From NCBI GenBank assembly GCA_964502095.1, contig CAZCUF010000002.1, forward strand, positions 1 through 64,000: a stretch of 64,000 nucleotides of DNA, in the 5' to 3' direction. The DNA is from JACPVF01 sp964502095. Lineage in GTDB: Bacteria > Chloroflexota > Anaerolineae > Anaerolineales > Villigracilaceae. Every line of letters begins with the position of its first letter. The stretch's first letter is position 1. Of this stretch, positions 53,054 to 60,961 are shown piece after piece. Below the pieces are notes generated by a model. It saw only the letters and a list, made by a program, of their open reading frames with translations. It did not search any database and was not told where the DNA came from. The position numbers and the translations under genes are program-made.

Positions 53054-54058
53054 ATGGAAGCCGCCCAAAAATTTTTAAAGCGTCCGTTCGTTGTGCCCGT
53101 TATTGCCCTCCTCGCCGGCTTGGTTGTGGGCCTTTTATGGGGCTGGGTAATCGACCCCGTCAAGTTTGTGGATGCAACCCCCGCGTATCTGCGGACGGAT
53201 TTGCAGGAAGATTACCTGCGGATGACGATCCAATCTTTCGTTGCCGATCAACGCGTCGATAAAGCGATTCAACGCTGGAACGAACTCGGTCCGAACGCTC
53301 CGCAACTGCTGGATATTATCCGCAAGGACCCTCAGGGAATCGACCCGCGCGTCCTCGATATTTTTGCACAAGTTGTTCAGCAGGGCGTGCCCGGCGTGAA
53401 GCCAACGCCGCCCGCCTCGAGTGAGGGGAATTCGGTCAGGTCGCTTAGCTCCTGGGTGATCAGTATTGCAGGGATTCTGATTCTGTTGGTTGTGTTGATC
53501 GCCGCGTACATTTTCCTGCGGCGTCTGCTGGCTAAGCGCGGTTCAGGCGAACCGACCGCCGTGATGCAGGCCACAGCGATCAGCCGCAGTACCGAGAAAA
53601 CCAATTTTGAAGAGCTGGGTCTGGCTCCGCCGATCACGCAGACCATGACGACTTTTATGCTGGGCGATGACCTGTACGATGAGTCCTTTAGCATCGATAC
53701 GCAAGGCGGTGAATTCCTGGGGGAGTATGGCGTGGGCGTTTCAGAAACCATCGGTGTTGGCGACCCCAAGAAGGTCGCCGCGCTGGAAATTTGGCTGTTC
53801 GATAAAAACGATATCAAGACGGCGACCAAGGTCTTGATGAGCGCGCACGCCTTTAACGATCCCGGCATCCGCGGACGGCTGGAGCCAAAAGGCGAGCTGG
53901 TTCAGGTGGAATCGCAGAAACAGATTATTCTCGAAACCCAAACATTACAGCTTCTGGCAACAGTGATGGATCTGCAATACGGGCAGGGCCCTTTGCCGGA
54001 AAATAGCTATTTTGAACGGCTCACATTGGAACTTGCGATTTGGCCGAAAGGCGCGTAG
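53054..54058 (+). CDS. membrane-anchored protein of unknown function
   Basis: 334 residues. Two membrane helices (about 15-37 and 133-155) surround a loop of about 95 residues. The C-terminal 160 residues hold LGEYGVGVSETIGVGDPKK and ALEIWLFDKNDIKTATKVL, a mixed alpha/beta domain with no known catalytic motif. AGGAGCCG ribosome site 8-9 bases before ATG. A terminator follows at once. The family appears lineage-specific. Confidence 0.65.
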   Translation: MEAAQKFLKRPFVVPVIALLAGLVVGLLWGWVIDPVKFVDATPAYLRTDLQEDYLRMTIQSFVADQRVDKAIQRWNELGPNAPQLLDIIRKDPQGIDPRVLDIFAQVVQQGVPGVKPTPPASSEGNSVRSLSSWVISIAGILILLVVLIAAYIFLRRLLAKRGSGEPTAVMQATAISRSTEKTNFEELGLAPPITQTMTTFMLGDDLYDESFSIDTQGGEFLGEYGVGVSETIGVGDPKKVAALEIWLFDKNDIKTATKVLMSAHAFNDPGIRGRLEPKGELVQVESQKQIILETQTLQLLATVMDLQYGQGPLPENSYFERLTLELAIWPKGA

Positions 54059-54073
54059 TTGCCTGAAGGAATC

Positions 54074-54107
54074 AAAAACCGGCTTCGTTCGAAGCCGGTT
54101 TTTTTGT
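54074..54107. terminator. bidirectional terminator between 53054 gene and greA
   Basis: A 13-bp stem (54074-54086 with 54091-54103) with a GTTC loop, followed by T on the plus strand and preceded by A, so it works for both converging genes. Confidence 0.88.
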
Positions 54108-54111
54108 TATG

Positions 54112-54588
54112 CTATTCGATCTTCAAAATCTTGAATTTGATCGTGCCGCCGGGAGTCTCCGCCTCGGCAGTCTCTCCAACTTTCTTATCCATCAGGGCCT
54201 TGCCGATCGGCGATTCGTGCGAGATTTTTCCTTTGCTTGGATCCGCCTCGGTTGGGCCGACGAGGTGATAAGTTTCGGGAGGAAAGTCCTCTTCCTGAAT
54301 GGTGACGTGCGATCCGATTGACACCACATTCTTGTTTGTGTTCTTTTTGATGATCACTGCATTGCGCAGGATCGCTTCGATTTCCTGAATGCGGCCTTCG
54401 AGAAAACCCTGGTCTTCTTTGGCTTTGTGATAGTCCGCGTTTTCGGAAAGGTCTCCCATTTGAATCGCGGAGCGCAGGCGTTTAGCGAGTTCTTCGCGGC
54501 GCGGGCCTTTGAGCTCGGCCAATTCGGTTTTTAATTTTGCTTCTCCCTCGGGAGTTAAATAGTTTGGTTGACTCACGCTGGCCTCCAT
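54112..54588 (-). CDS. greA: transcription elongation factor GreA
   Basis: 158 residues. The N-terminal coiled coil has LTPEGEAKLKTELAELK and the acidic tip GDLSENADYHKAKEDQ; the C-terminal domain is FKBP-like with SPIGKALMDKKVGE. It rescues backtracked RNA polymerase by stimulating transcript cleavage. It starts 8 bp after dgt, likely one transcript. Confidence 0.95.
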   Translation of the reverse strand: MEASVSQPNYLTPEGEAKLKTELAELKGPRREELAKRLRSAIQMGDLSENADYHKAKEDQGFLEGRIQEIEAILRNAVIIKKNTNKNVVSIGSHVTIQEEDFPPETYHLVGPTEADPSKGKISHESPIGKALMDKKVGETAEAETPGGTIKFKILKIE

Positions 54589-54596
54589 GTTTGCGA

Positions 54597-55748
54597 TTAA
54601 GGCTTTTCGCTTGGGTTAAAAATTTTCTGATGCTCCTCGATGGCGTATCGGTCGGTCATACCGGCGATGTGATCGCAGATGGTGCGCTCGAGTCCGCGCT
54701 TGTCGATGAAGCGCTGAACGTGATCGGGCAGGATAGCCGGTTCGGTTTTGTAGGCAGTGAACAGGTCTGTAATGATCCGTTCCGCCTTGACCTGCATCCT
54801 GACCACGCGATAATGGCGGTAGAGGCGGCTGTAGAGGAAATCCTTCAGCTCCCGGTTACGGCGTTGCATATCTTCGCTGTAGCCGATCACATTATGTTTG
54901 AGCTTTTGAATATCGAGCGCGGATTTAACTCCGCTTCCGCGCAGACGCTCATTGGTCGCCTGAATCATGTCCGTTACCATCAGCCCGACCAAATGGCGGA
55001 CCATGCGGTGACGCTCGATCTCGTCCAGGTTCGGGCCTTTCCAGCTAAAGGTGTTTCGCAGGATTTCCCACAAGGCGATTCCGTCCAGCATGCTAGGGGA
55101 GACCATGCCCGAACGCAAGCCGTCGTCCAAATCGTGCGTGGTATAAGCCAGTTCATCGGCTACGTTGGCGATCTGTGTTTCAAGATTGCCGCGCAGATCG
55201 GGGTTATAGTCGCGCGCGTCGGATATATCATATTCCGATTCGTGCTTGACCATCCCTTCGCGCACCTCCCATGTGAGATTCAGCCCCGGGAATTCAGGAT
55301 AGCGCTCCTCGAGTTCGGTAACGATTCGCAGGGATTGTTTATTGTGATCGAAGCCGCCGTAATCTTTCATCAATCGGGCGAGCGCCACCTCGCCGGAATG
55401 GCCGAACGGCGAATGACCGATATCGTGGGCAAGGCAGATCGATTCGACCAGGTCTTCGTTGCCGCCCAGCGCGCGCGCCAATGTGCGGCCAATCTGCGCG
55501 ACCTCGATGGTGTGCGTGAGCCGCGTGCGGAAGTAATCGCCTTCGAAATTAATGAAGACCTGTGTCTTGTATTCGAGGCGGCGAAACGCGGTGGTGTGAA
55601 TAATGCGGTCGCGGTCGCGCTGGAACGCGGTGCGATTTTCCGGCTCATGATCGAGATGAGCGCGTCCTTTGGTGTCCTTACTGCGCATACCGTACGGCGC
55701 AAGGCTTTTTTCCTCGATCTCTTCCAATTGCTGACGTGTAAATATCAT
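54597..55748 (-). CDS. dgt: dGTP triphosphohydrolase-like protein (HD domain)
   Basis: 383 residues. HD motifs: RLTHTIEVAQ, AHDIGHSPFGH and DEIERHR region, with TAFRRLEYKTQVF typical of the dGTPase family. It hydrolyses dNTPs to nucleosides and triphosphate in homologues. First gene of the dgt-greA pair. Its upstream region carries the palindromic repeat at 55771. Confidence 0.9.
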   Translation of the reverse strand: MIFTRQQLEEIEEKSLAPYGMRSKDTKGRAHLDHEPENRTAFQRDRDRIIHTTAFRRLEYKTQVFINFEGDYFRTRLTHTIEVAQIGRTLARALGGNEDLVESICLAHDIGHSPFGHSGEVALARLMKDYGGFDHNKQSLRIVTELEERYPEFPGLNLTWEVREGMVKHESEYDISDARDYNPDLRGNLETQIANVADELAYTTHDLDDGLRSGMVSPSMLDGIALWEILRNTFSWKGPNLDEIERHRMVRHLVGLMVTDMIQATNERLRGSGVKSALDIQKLKHNVIGYSEDMQRRNRELKDFLYSRLYRHYRVVRMQVKAERIITDLFTAYKTEPAILPDHVQRFIDKRGLERTICDHIAGMTDRYAIEEHQKIFNPSEKP

Positions 55749-55770
55749 GGTTCACTCTTTCAGACGAATA

Positions 55771-55808
55771 TGTCATTGCGCTCTTGAATAATCTGAGTCG
55801 CAATGACA
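55771..55808. repeat. short inverted repeat with TGTCATTGCG ends
   Basis: TGTCATTGCG (55771-55780) pairs perfectly with 55799-55808, loop 18 nt. The ten-base end equals the start of the repeat at 44572, so it may be a reduced member of that family. Confidence 0.6.
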
Positions 55809-55812
55809 TTGG

Positions 55813-55896
55813 TGGGGCGAGAGGGGGTCGAACCCTCACGGTATCACTACCGACGGATTTTAAGTCCGTTGCGTCTGCCGATTCCGCCATCGCCCC
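55813..55896 (-). tRNA. tRNA-Leu (UAA)
   Basis: 84 nt with a long variable arm (class II). Acceptor GGGGCGA/TCGCCCC, anticodon UAA in loop CTTAAAA, T-arm GGTTCGACC, discriminator A. CCA is not encoded. Confidence 0.94.
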
Positions 55897-55911
55897 AGTC
55901 TATTTCGACAA

Positions 55912-55939
55912 TTCTTACCCAAAGGAGGGATTCCGTCAA
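55912..55939 (-). promoter_or_regulatory. promoter of tRNA-Leu
   Basis: Minus-strand TTGACG (55939-55934) and TAAGAA (55917-55912), spacer 16 bp, about 16 bp before the tRNA 5' end. Confidence 0.55.
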
Positions 55940-55995
55940 GATAACGGGAAGGGCTTTGGCCGCCGCGTGATGTGCTGTCGAAATTTATTTTCAGC

Positions 55996-56029
55996 CTAAA
56001 ATAAAATCGCCCGCGTCGCGCGGACGATT
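55996..56029 (-). terminator. terminator after tRNA-Asp
   Basis: Minus-strand hairpin 56029-56005 (10 pairs with one mismatch) followed by TTTTATTTTA, 13 bp beyond tRNA-Asp. Confidence 0.8.
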
Positions 56030-56042
56030 GTTCTGGTTTTGG

Positions 56043-56116
56043 CGGTCCCGACGGGGTTCGAACCCGCGATCTCGGCCTTGACAGGGCCGCATGTTAAACC
56101 GCTACACCACGGGACC
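56043..56116 (-). tRNA. tRNA-Asp (GUC)
   Basis: 74 nt. Acceptor GGTCCCG/CGGGACC, anticodon GUC in loop CTGTCAA, T-arm GGTTCGAACC, discriminator G as expected for Asp. CCA is not encoded. Confidence 0.95.
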
Positions 56117-56134
56117 AATCTTGAAGCGGGCAAT

Positions 56135-56163
56135 AGTTTATCATGCCCACTAATGGGTGTCAA
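56135..56163 (-). promoter_or_regulatory. promoter of tRNA-Asp, overlapping the transpeptidase stop
   Basis: Minus-strand TTGACA (56163-56158) and TAAACT (56140-56135), spacer 17 bp. The -35 covers the TGA stop of the upstream gene. Confidence 0.75.
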
Positions 56164-57302
56164 TACGCGTAGTTGCTATATAAGCTTGGATCGGTGGGCG
56201 TCTGGCCTGAAGGATCGTGCACATAGACCCAATCGCCTTCCACCGCCCAGTTGAACAACCAGTGTGCATCGCCGACTGAGAGATTGACACAGCCGTGCGA
56301 TTGCGGATACCCGAAGCGAGTGCGCCAATAAGCTCCATGCAACGCGCGCGCGCCGTCGAAGTACATCGTCCACGGCACATCATCGAGATAATAGAAGTCC
56401 GACGGGTCGTTGTTGCGCATTGTTTCAGCCGCTTTTTTCTGATTGATCGGAAATAGACCGGGACGAGTCCAGAACGGTTCCAATCCGCTGGCGATGACGG
56501 TGGCAAATACCAGTTGATTTTGATCGTACACTGCCAGTGATTGCTCCGCCAGGTTGACATCGATCCAGCGGCCGTTTGTCACTCCATTGGGCGGCGTGGT
56601 GTTGATGACGACCTGAGCAACTTTACGCGCCTCCACCCATTCGTCAGGCCCGATCATGTTCCAATCGGCATTGTCCACAGCTTTTGTATCGTAGATTTGG
56701 ACCACTTGAAACGGATAGATTTGTTTGCCGATATTGGCCGCGTTGTACCCCGGCGCATTTTTGACAGGGATTTGCTCGAAAGCCCAGCCGAAGGAATTGC
56801 GCGGTGTGGCATGGAACTGCAATCCCTGAAAATTGGAGATTTCTCCAACGCGCGCGCCTTTCCCGGGAATCCAGCCGCCGTTTTGCATGAGATAGTAGAT
56901 TCCGTTTTGATCGACGCGGTCGATGTAGGCGATATAGACAAAGCCCGGCGGAAACTGCTGAACGCCCGCGCCTGTACCGCCCGGTCCGCTGTACACGGGA
57001 ACGTACTCGCCCGGCGTCAGATGGAAATAAGAATAGGGAAGCTGAGTCAGGCCAGGGTCCGGTTTGGAGGCGGGGAGCGGACGCTCTGGAATCGTCAGGC
57101 CGAGCCCGGCTAAATTTGTCAAATATACAGACGGCCCGAGCGGAACACAATCATCCGGCTGTGTCAAATAGACATCCGGCGGGCAGACCACTGCGCCGCT
57201 GGCCGGTTCGGGTGGCAAAGGATCCTGGGCGCGGACGTTATTTGCCGGAAGGACTGAGAATAATATCAACAGCCCGGTACATTCGATTAGTAGCTTTTTC
57301 AT
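56160..57302 (-). CDS. L,D-transpeptidase (YkuD domain), secreted
   Basis: 380 residues. Signal peptide (residues 1-25, ending near VRAQ). The middle part (about 85-240) looks like two SH3-like wall-binding segments. The YkuD domain lies at about 250-365 with the active-site pattern HGAYWRTRFGYPQSHGCVNLS, here shortened: HGAYW then SHGCVNLS with the nucleophilic Cys. It would make 3-3 cross-links or attach proteins to peptidoglycan. A promoter of extended -10 type precedes it. Confidence 0.87.
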   Translation of the reverse strand: MKKLLIECTGLLILFSVLPANNVRAQDPLPPEPASGAVVCPPDVYLTQPDDCVPLGPSVYLTNLAGLGLTIPERPLPASKPDPGLTQLPYSYFHLTPGEYVPVYSGPGGTGAGVQQFPPGFVYIAYIDRVDQNGIYYLMQNGGWIPGKGARVGEISNFQGLQFHATPRNSFGWAFEQIPVKNAPGYNAANIGKQIYPFQVVQIYDTKAVDNADWNMIGPDEWVEARKVAQVVINTTPPNGVTNGRWIDVNLAEQSLAVYDQNQLVFATVIASGLEPFWTRPGLFPINQKKAAETMRNNDPSDFYYLDDVPWTMYFDGARALHGAYWRTRFGYPQSHGCVNLSVGDAHWLFNWAVEGDWVYVHDPSGQTPTDPSLYSNYAY

Positions 57303-57322
57303 GAGACCTTTGACCGTTCGGC

Positions 57323-57331
57323 ATTATAGCA
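57323..57331 (-). promoter_or_regulatory. extended -10 promoter for the L,D-transpeptidase
   Basis: Minus-strand TGCTATAAT, 21 bp before the start at 57302. Confidence 0.6.
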
Positions 57332-57372
57332 TGACTGAAATTTACTAATTTGCAAGGGTTGAAGAGACCAAC

Positions 57373-57401
57373 TTGACACAATCTTTCCCCTGTGCTAAAT
57401 T
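57373..57401 (+). promoter_or_regulatory. promoter of the roadblock-V4R-regulator-GT2 operon
   Basis: TTGACA (57373-57378) and TAAATT (57396-57401), spacer 17 bp, giving a leader of about 63 nt. Confidence 0.75.
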
Positions 57402-57470
57402 TGTTCAGTCATTGAAGTCTGCTTTCGTGCGCGAATCAAGGCGCGGAGCTCATTTTGGCAGGAGGGTTGT

Positions 57471-57842
57471 TTGTCGAAATCACGTAATCAACAGTTGGTG
57501 GATCGCCTGCGCGAGTTGCAGGCTTCATCTCCGGATATCGAAGCCTCCGCAGTCGTCAGCGTGGACGGATTGAGTATTGCCTCTGCACTGCCTCAGGGCG
57601 TGGAAGAGGACCGCGTCTCGGCCATGTCGGCGGCCATGCTTTCTTTGGGCGAACGTATCGCAACCGAACTGGGTCGAGGTTCGTTGGAACAAGTGTATAT
57701 CAAGGGCCAAAAAGGATATGTTGTGTTGATGTCGGTGGGCGAAGAAGCTGTGCTCACCGCACTGGCGCGCGAACAGGCTAAATTGGGCCTGATCTTGCTC
57801 GAAATGCGGCGCGCCACCGAAGATTTGGCGAAACTGATTTAG
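57471..57842 (+). CDS. Roadblock/LC7 domain protein
   Basis: 123 residues, one roadblock domain. Typical segments are ASAVVSVDGLSIASALP and AMSAAMLSLGERIATELG, then VYIKGQKGYVVLMSVGE. TTG start with AGGAGG at 57461-57466. Such proteins often regulate small GTPases (MglB-like) but no GTPase gene is nearby, so its partner is open. First gene of a four-gene operon. Confidence 0.88.
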   Translation: MSKSRNQQLVDRLRELQASSPDIEASAVVSVDGLSIASALPQGVEEDRVSAMSAAMLSLGERIATELGRGSLEQVYIKGQKGYVVLMSVGEEAVLTALAREQAKLGLILLEMRRATEDLAKLI

Positions 57843-57855
57843 TGGAGTCCGTATA

Positions 57856-58491
57856 ATGAGTCCCGTCGAAAAAAGCGGTCTATATTATCCTAACAAGTTT
57901 GGCCTGATCATTATTAAGTCGCTGGAAGAGGTAATGGGGAAGAATGGCTTGAACGCCATTTTGAATCTCGCCGGGCTGACGAATTACATCGAGAACTACC
58001 CTCCGGATAATTTGGACAAAGGCTTCGATTTTGCCGAGCTTTCCGCCGTCGGCGTTGCGCTGGAGGAAATGTATGGTCCACGCGGCGGACGCGGCCTGGC
58101 GTTGCGCGCAGGGCGGGCGACCTTTTCCGATGCCCTGAAGAATTTCGGCGCCCTGGCCGGCGTAGCCGACCTGGCCTTTGTGGTTTTGCCGCTTCAATCC
58201 AAACTGCGCATCGGTTTGCCGGCTTTTGCAAAAATCTTTTCCCAGCTGAGCGATCAATACAGCACAGTCGAAGAACAGGATAACGAATTTATCTGGACGA
58301 TTCACAAGTGCCCCGTTTGTTGGCAGCGCCATAACGCCGATAAACCCGTCTGCTTTATCGCAACGGGATTATTACAGGAAGCCCTCAAGTGGGTTTCCGG
58401 CGGGAATGAATTCCGCGTCAACGAATCCAAGTGCGTTGCTGTAGGCGATGAGACTTGTGAATTCGTGATCCAGAAAGAACCGATTGCCTAG
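57856..58491 (+). CDS. V4R domain protein
   Basis: 211 residues. The C-terminal V4R domain has CPVCWQ, CFIATGLLQEALKWV and ESKCVAVGDETCEFVI, the usual Cys pattern. The N-terminal 130 residues resemble a heme NO-binding-like or regulatory fold, by analogy to V4R regulators. V4R domains bind small hydrophobic ligands. It lies 13 bp after the roadblock gene and 3 bp before the response regulator. Confidence 0.84.
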   Translation: MSPVEKSGLYYPNKFGLIIIKSLEEVMGKNGLNAILNLAGLTNYIENYPPDNLDKGFDFAELSAVGVALEEMYGPRGGRGLALRAGRATFSDALKNFGALAGVADLAFVVLPLQSKLRIGLPAFAKIFSQLSDQYSTVEEQDNEFIWTIHKCPVCWQRHNADKPVCFIATGLLQEALKWVSGGNEFRVNESKCVAVGDETCEFVIQKEPIA

Positions 58492-58494
58492 CTT

Positions 58495-59349
58495 ATGGCG
58501 GAAACCAAATCCAAAATTCTGATTGTGGAAGACGATCTCGATGTAGCCGAGATGCTGAACGCGTATTTCCGCGTTCAAGGCTATGAAGTGTATACCGTCA
58601 ATTGGGGCGAGGACGGCGTGCTCTCATCGCAAACTGTTCACCCCGACCTGGTCATCCTTGATATTCGCCTGCCCGATATTGACGGTTACGAAGTTGCGCG
58701 GCGGTTGCGAAGCGACCGGCGCACGCAGGATATTCCGATCATCTTTCTGACGGAAAAACGCGAACGCGCCGACCGATTGCAGGGCCTCGAACTGGGCGCG
58801 GACGATTACATTACCAAGCCTTTCGATGTGCAGGAATTGCGCCTGCGCGTGCGTAATGCTTTAAAACGCATGTCGCAGGGTTCGTTAAATAACCCGGTCA
58901 GCGGCTTGCCCGAGGGCGCATTGGTGGATGAACGCCTCAGCGAGTCCATGCAGAAAAAGAATCTCGGACTCTTGTTGATCTCGCTCGAAAACATGGATGC
59001 TTTCCGCGAAGCTTACGGCTTTGTCGCGTCCGACGATGTACTGCGCGCCGTCAGCGTTATGATCACCAACACTTTGCGCGAAGTCAGCAGTCCGGAGGAT
59101 TTCCTCGGCCACATCAGCCCCACGGATTTTATATTGATCGTCCCCTCGACGAATCTTTTGCCGTTGCAGGAACGCCTGCGGGCGCGCCTGGAACAATCCC
59201 TGGATTACTTCTACCCGATCAAAGACCGCGAGCAGATGACTAAAAGCCAACATCGCCTGGTGGTTAAAATGGCCGAGCTTCCTTCCATGAACGGCCGTTT
59301 CAACGCGCCCGAGCAAATCAAGGTGGAACTTTTACGGCTTAAAAAATAG
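58495..59349 (+). CDS. response regulator with degenerate GGDEF-like output
   Basis: 284 residues. The receiver (about 8-122) has EDD, the phospho-Asp in LVILDIRLPDIDG and Lys in YITKPFD. The C-terminal part (about 140-270) has the outline of a GGDEF domain (LLLISLENMDAFREAYG), but the signature reads HISPTDF, so cyclase activity is unlikely; it may be a binding or dimerisation module. No cognate kinase is nearby. Confidence 0.86.
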   Translation: MAETKSKILIVEDDLDVAEMLNAYFRVQGYEVYTVNWGEDGVLSSQTVHPDLVILDIRLPDIDGYEVARRLRSDRRTQDIPIIFLTEKRERADRLQGLELGADDYITKPFDVQELRLRVRNALKRMSQGSLNNPVSGLPEGALVDERLSESMQKKNLGLLLISLENMDAFREAYGFVASDDVLRAVSVMITNTLREVSSPEDFLGHISPTDFILIVPSTNLLPLQERLRARLEQSLDYFYPIKDREQMTKSQHRLVVKMAELPSMNGRFNAPEQIKVELLRLKK

Positions 59350-59357
59350 GTGCGCGC

Positions 59358-60104
59358 TTGAAGATCACGGTCGTTATTCCAACTTATAACGAAGCGGAGA
59401 ACCTGCCCAAACTGGTCTCCGCTCTTTTTTCGCTTCCATTGGATTTGAATTTACTGGTGGTGGACGACAAGAGTCCGGATGGCACCGGTCAAATCGCGGA
59501 CCGGTTGGCTGGTTCCGATACACGGATTCGAGTCCTGCACCGCGCCGGAAAACTCGGCTTGCGTTCCGCATATCTGGAAGGATTCCAAGTGGCGCTCGAA
59601 GCGGGCGCGGAAGCTATCGCGCAAATGGACGCCGATTTCTCGCATGATCCGGCGGCGCTGGTTGAAATGGCTGAACAGCTTGAGTCGTGCGATGTGGTGC
59701 TGGGTTCACGTTATGTCGAGGGCGGCTCGGTAGACAAGCAATGGCCGTTGTGGCGGAAGAATCTTTCGGCGTTCGGTAATTTTTATGCGCGCACAATTCT
59801 CAGTTTGCCCTTGCGCGATGTGACGACGGGTTATCGTCTTTGGCGCCGGGAAACTTTACAAGGCATGCCGTTACAGCGAATTCAATCGAACGGGTATATC
59901 TTTCTGGTCGAAATGATCTATCTCGCGTACTGCCTCGGATATAAGATCGGCGAAGCGCCCATTTATTTTGCAGACCGCCGCTGGGGAAAATCCAAGATGT
60001 CTTTCAAGATTCAGGCGGAGGCGGCATTTCGAATCTGGCAGGTACTGTGGAATTATCGAGACCTGCGGCGTCAGGGCGCAGTGGCGCGCACAACCCGTCT
60101 ATAA
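59358..60104 (+). CDS. polyprenol-phosphate mannosyltransferase-like GT2 enzyme
   Basis: 248 residues. GT-A fold with VIPTYNEAENL, VDDKSPDGTG and QMDADFSHDP, which are DPM1-family motifs, then YVEGG and VEMIYLAYCLGYKIGE. It would transfer mannose from GDP-mannose to a polyprenol phosphate; GDP-mannose is made by manC in this window. No C-terminal membrane anchor. TTG start. It follows the response regulator by 8 bp and converges on ksgA. Confidence 0.87.
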   Translation: MKITVVIPTYNEAENLPKLVSALFSLPLDLNLLVVDDKSPDGTGQIADRLAGSDTRIRVLHRAGKLGLRSAYLEGFQVALEAGAEAIAQMDADFSHDPAALVEMAEQLESCDVVLGSRYVEGGSVDKQWPLWRKNLSAFGNFYARTILSLPLRDVTTGYRLWRRETLQGMPLQRIQSNGYIFLVEMIYLAYCLGYKIGEAPIYFADRRWGKSKMSFKIQAEAAFRIWQVLWNYRDLRRQGAVARTTRL

Positions 60105-60115
60105 GGACGCGCGGC

Positions 60116-60961
60116 TTAGGCTGTCTTGTCGATCAATTTACACAGCGATTCCCACTCAGTGATGGACAACGTCTCTGCGCGGCGCATGGGATCGACTCCG
60201 GCCCTTTTTAACAACGCTTCGATCTCGGTTGTGGAAGCACGCAATCCGGCTGAGAGCGAATTGCGCAAGGTTTTTCTTTTTTGGCTGAACCCGGCTTTGA
60301 TCAGCCGAAAGAAGGTTTCCAGATGCGGCGGCTGGATCAGCGGGACTGGGTAAATGTCGAGCGTCAGAACCGCCGAGTCCACTTTGGGTATGGGGAAGAA
60401 CGCGTTTGCCGGAATGCGCGCCGCGATGCGCGGCTCGCCATAGACCTGCACACTCAACGCCAATAAACTTAAATCTCCCGGTGCGGCGCAGATGCGCTCC
60501 GCAACTTCTTTTTGGATCGTTAGCACAATGCGGCGCGGCTTGGATGAACTCTCCAGTAAATGACGAATGATGGCGGACGTGATGTAGTAGGGAATATTGG
60601 CCACGACCAGATAACCGGGCTGGTCAATTAAATCGGAAGGGATAAGCTGTAGGACGTCGCCGTGAATTAAACGGACATTGGCATAAGGCTTGATCGTAAC
60701 CTTCAATGGCGGGAACAGTTTCTCGTCCAGTTCGACCGCGACAACTTGCCGCGCGGCAACGGCCAGATAGCGCGTCAAACTTCCCAGGCCGGGGCCAATT
60801 TCCAGAATCGCATCATCCGGTTGAATCTGCGCGACGCGGATAATGTCCTCCAGCGCGTTTGGATCTTCCAGAAAATTCTGGCCAAGACCTTTGGAGGCAT
60901 GCAAGCCGTAACGTTTGAGCAGGGCGGCGGCGTTGAGGGGAGGAATATCCGAATTATTCAT
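60116..60961 (-). CDS. ksgA: 16S rRNA dimethyladenosine transferase KsgA
   Basis: 281 residues. SAM loop LEIGPGLGSLT and catalytic NIPYYITSAII, as in KsgA, with the LGQNFLEDPN start. It dimethylates A1518 and A1519. The frame runs upstream through the LCP gene, but the ATG at 60961 overlaps that gene's stop (ATGA) and gives the normal KsgA start. Confidence 0.93.
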   Translation of the reverse strand: MNNSDIPPLNAAALLKRYGLHASKGLGQNFLEDPNALEDIIRVAQIQPDDAILEIGPGLGSLTRYLAVAARQVVAVELDEKLFPPLKVTIKPYANVRLIHGDVLQLIPSDLIDQPGYLVVANIPYYITSAIIRHLLESSSKPRRIVLTIQKEVAERICAAPGDLSLLALSVQVYGEPRIAARIPANAFFPIPKVDSAVLTLDIYPVPLIQPPHLETFFRLIKAGFSQKRKTLRNSLSAGLRASTTEIEALLKRAGVDPMRRAETLSITEWESLCKLIDKTA

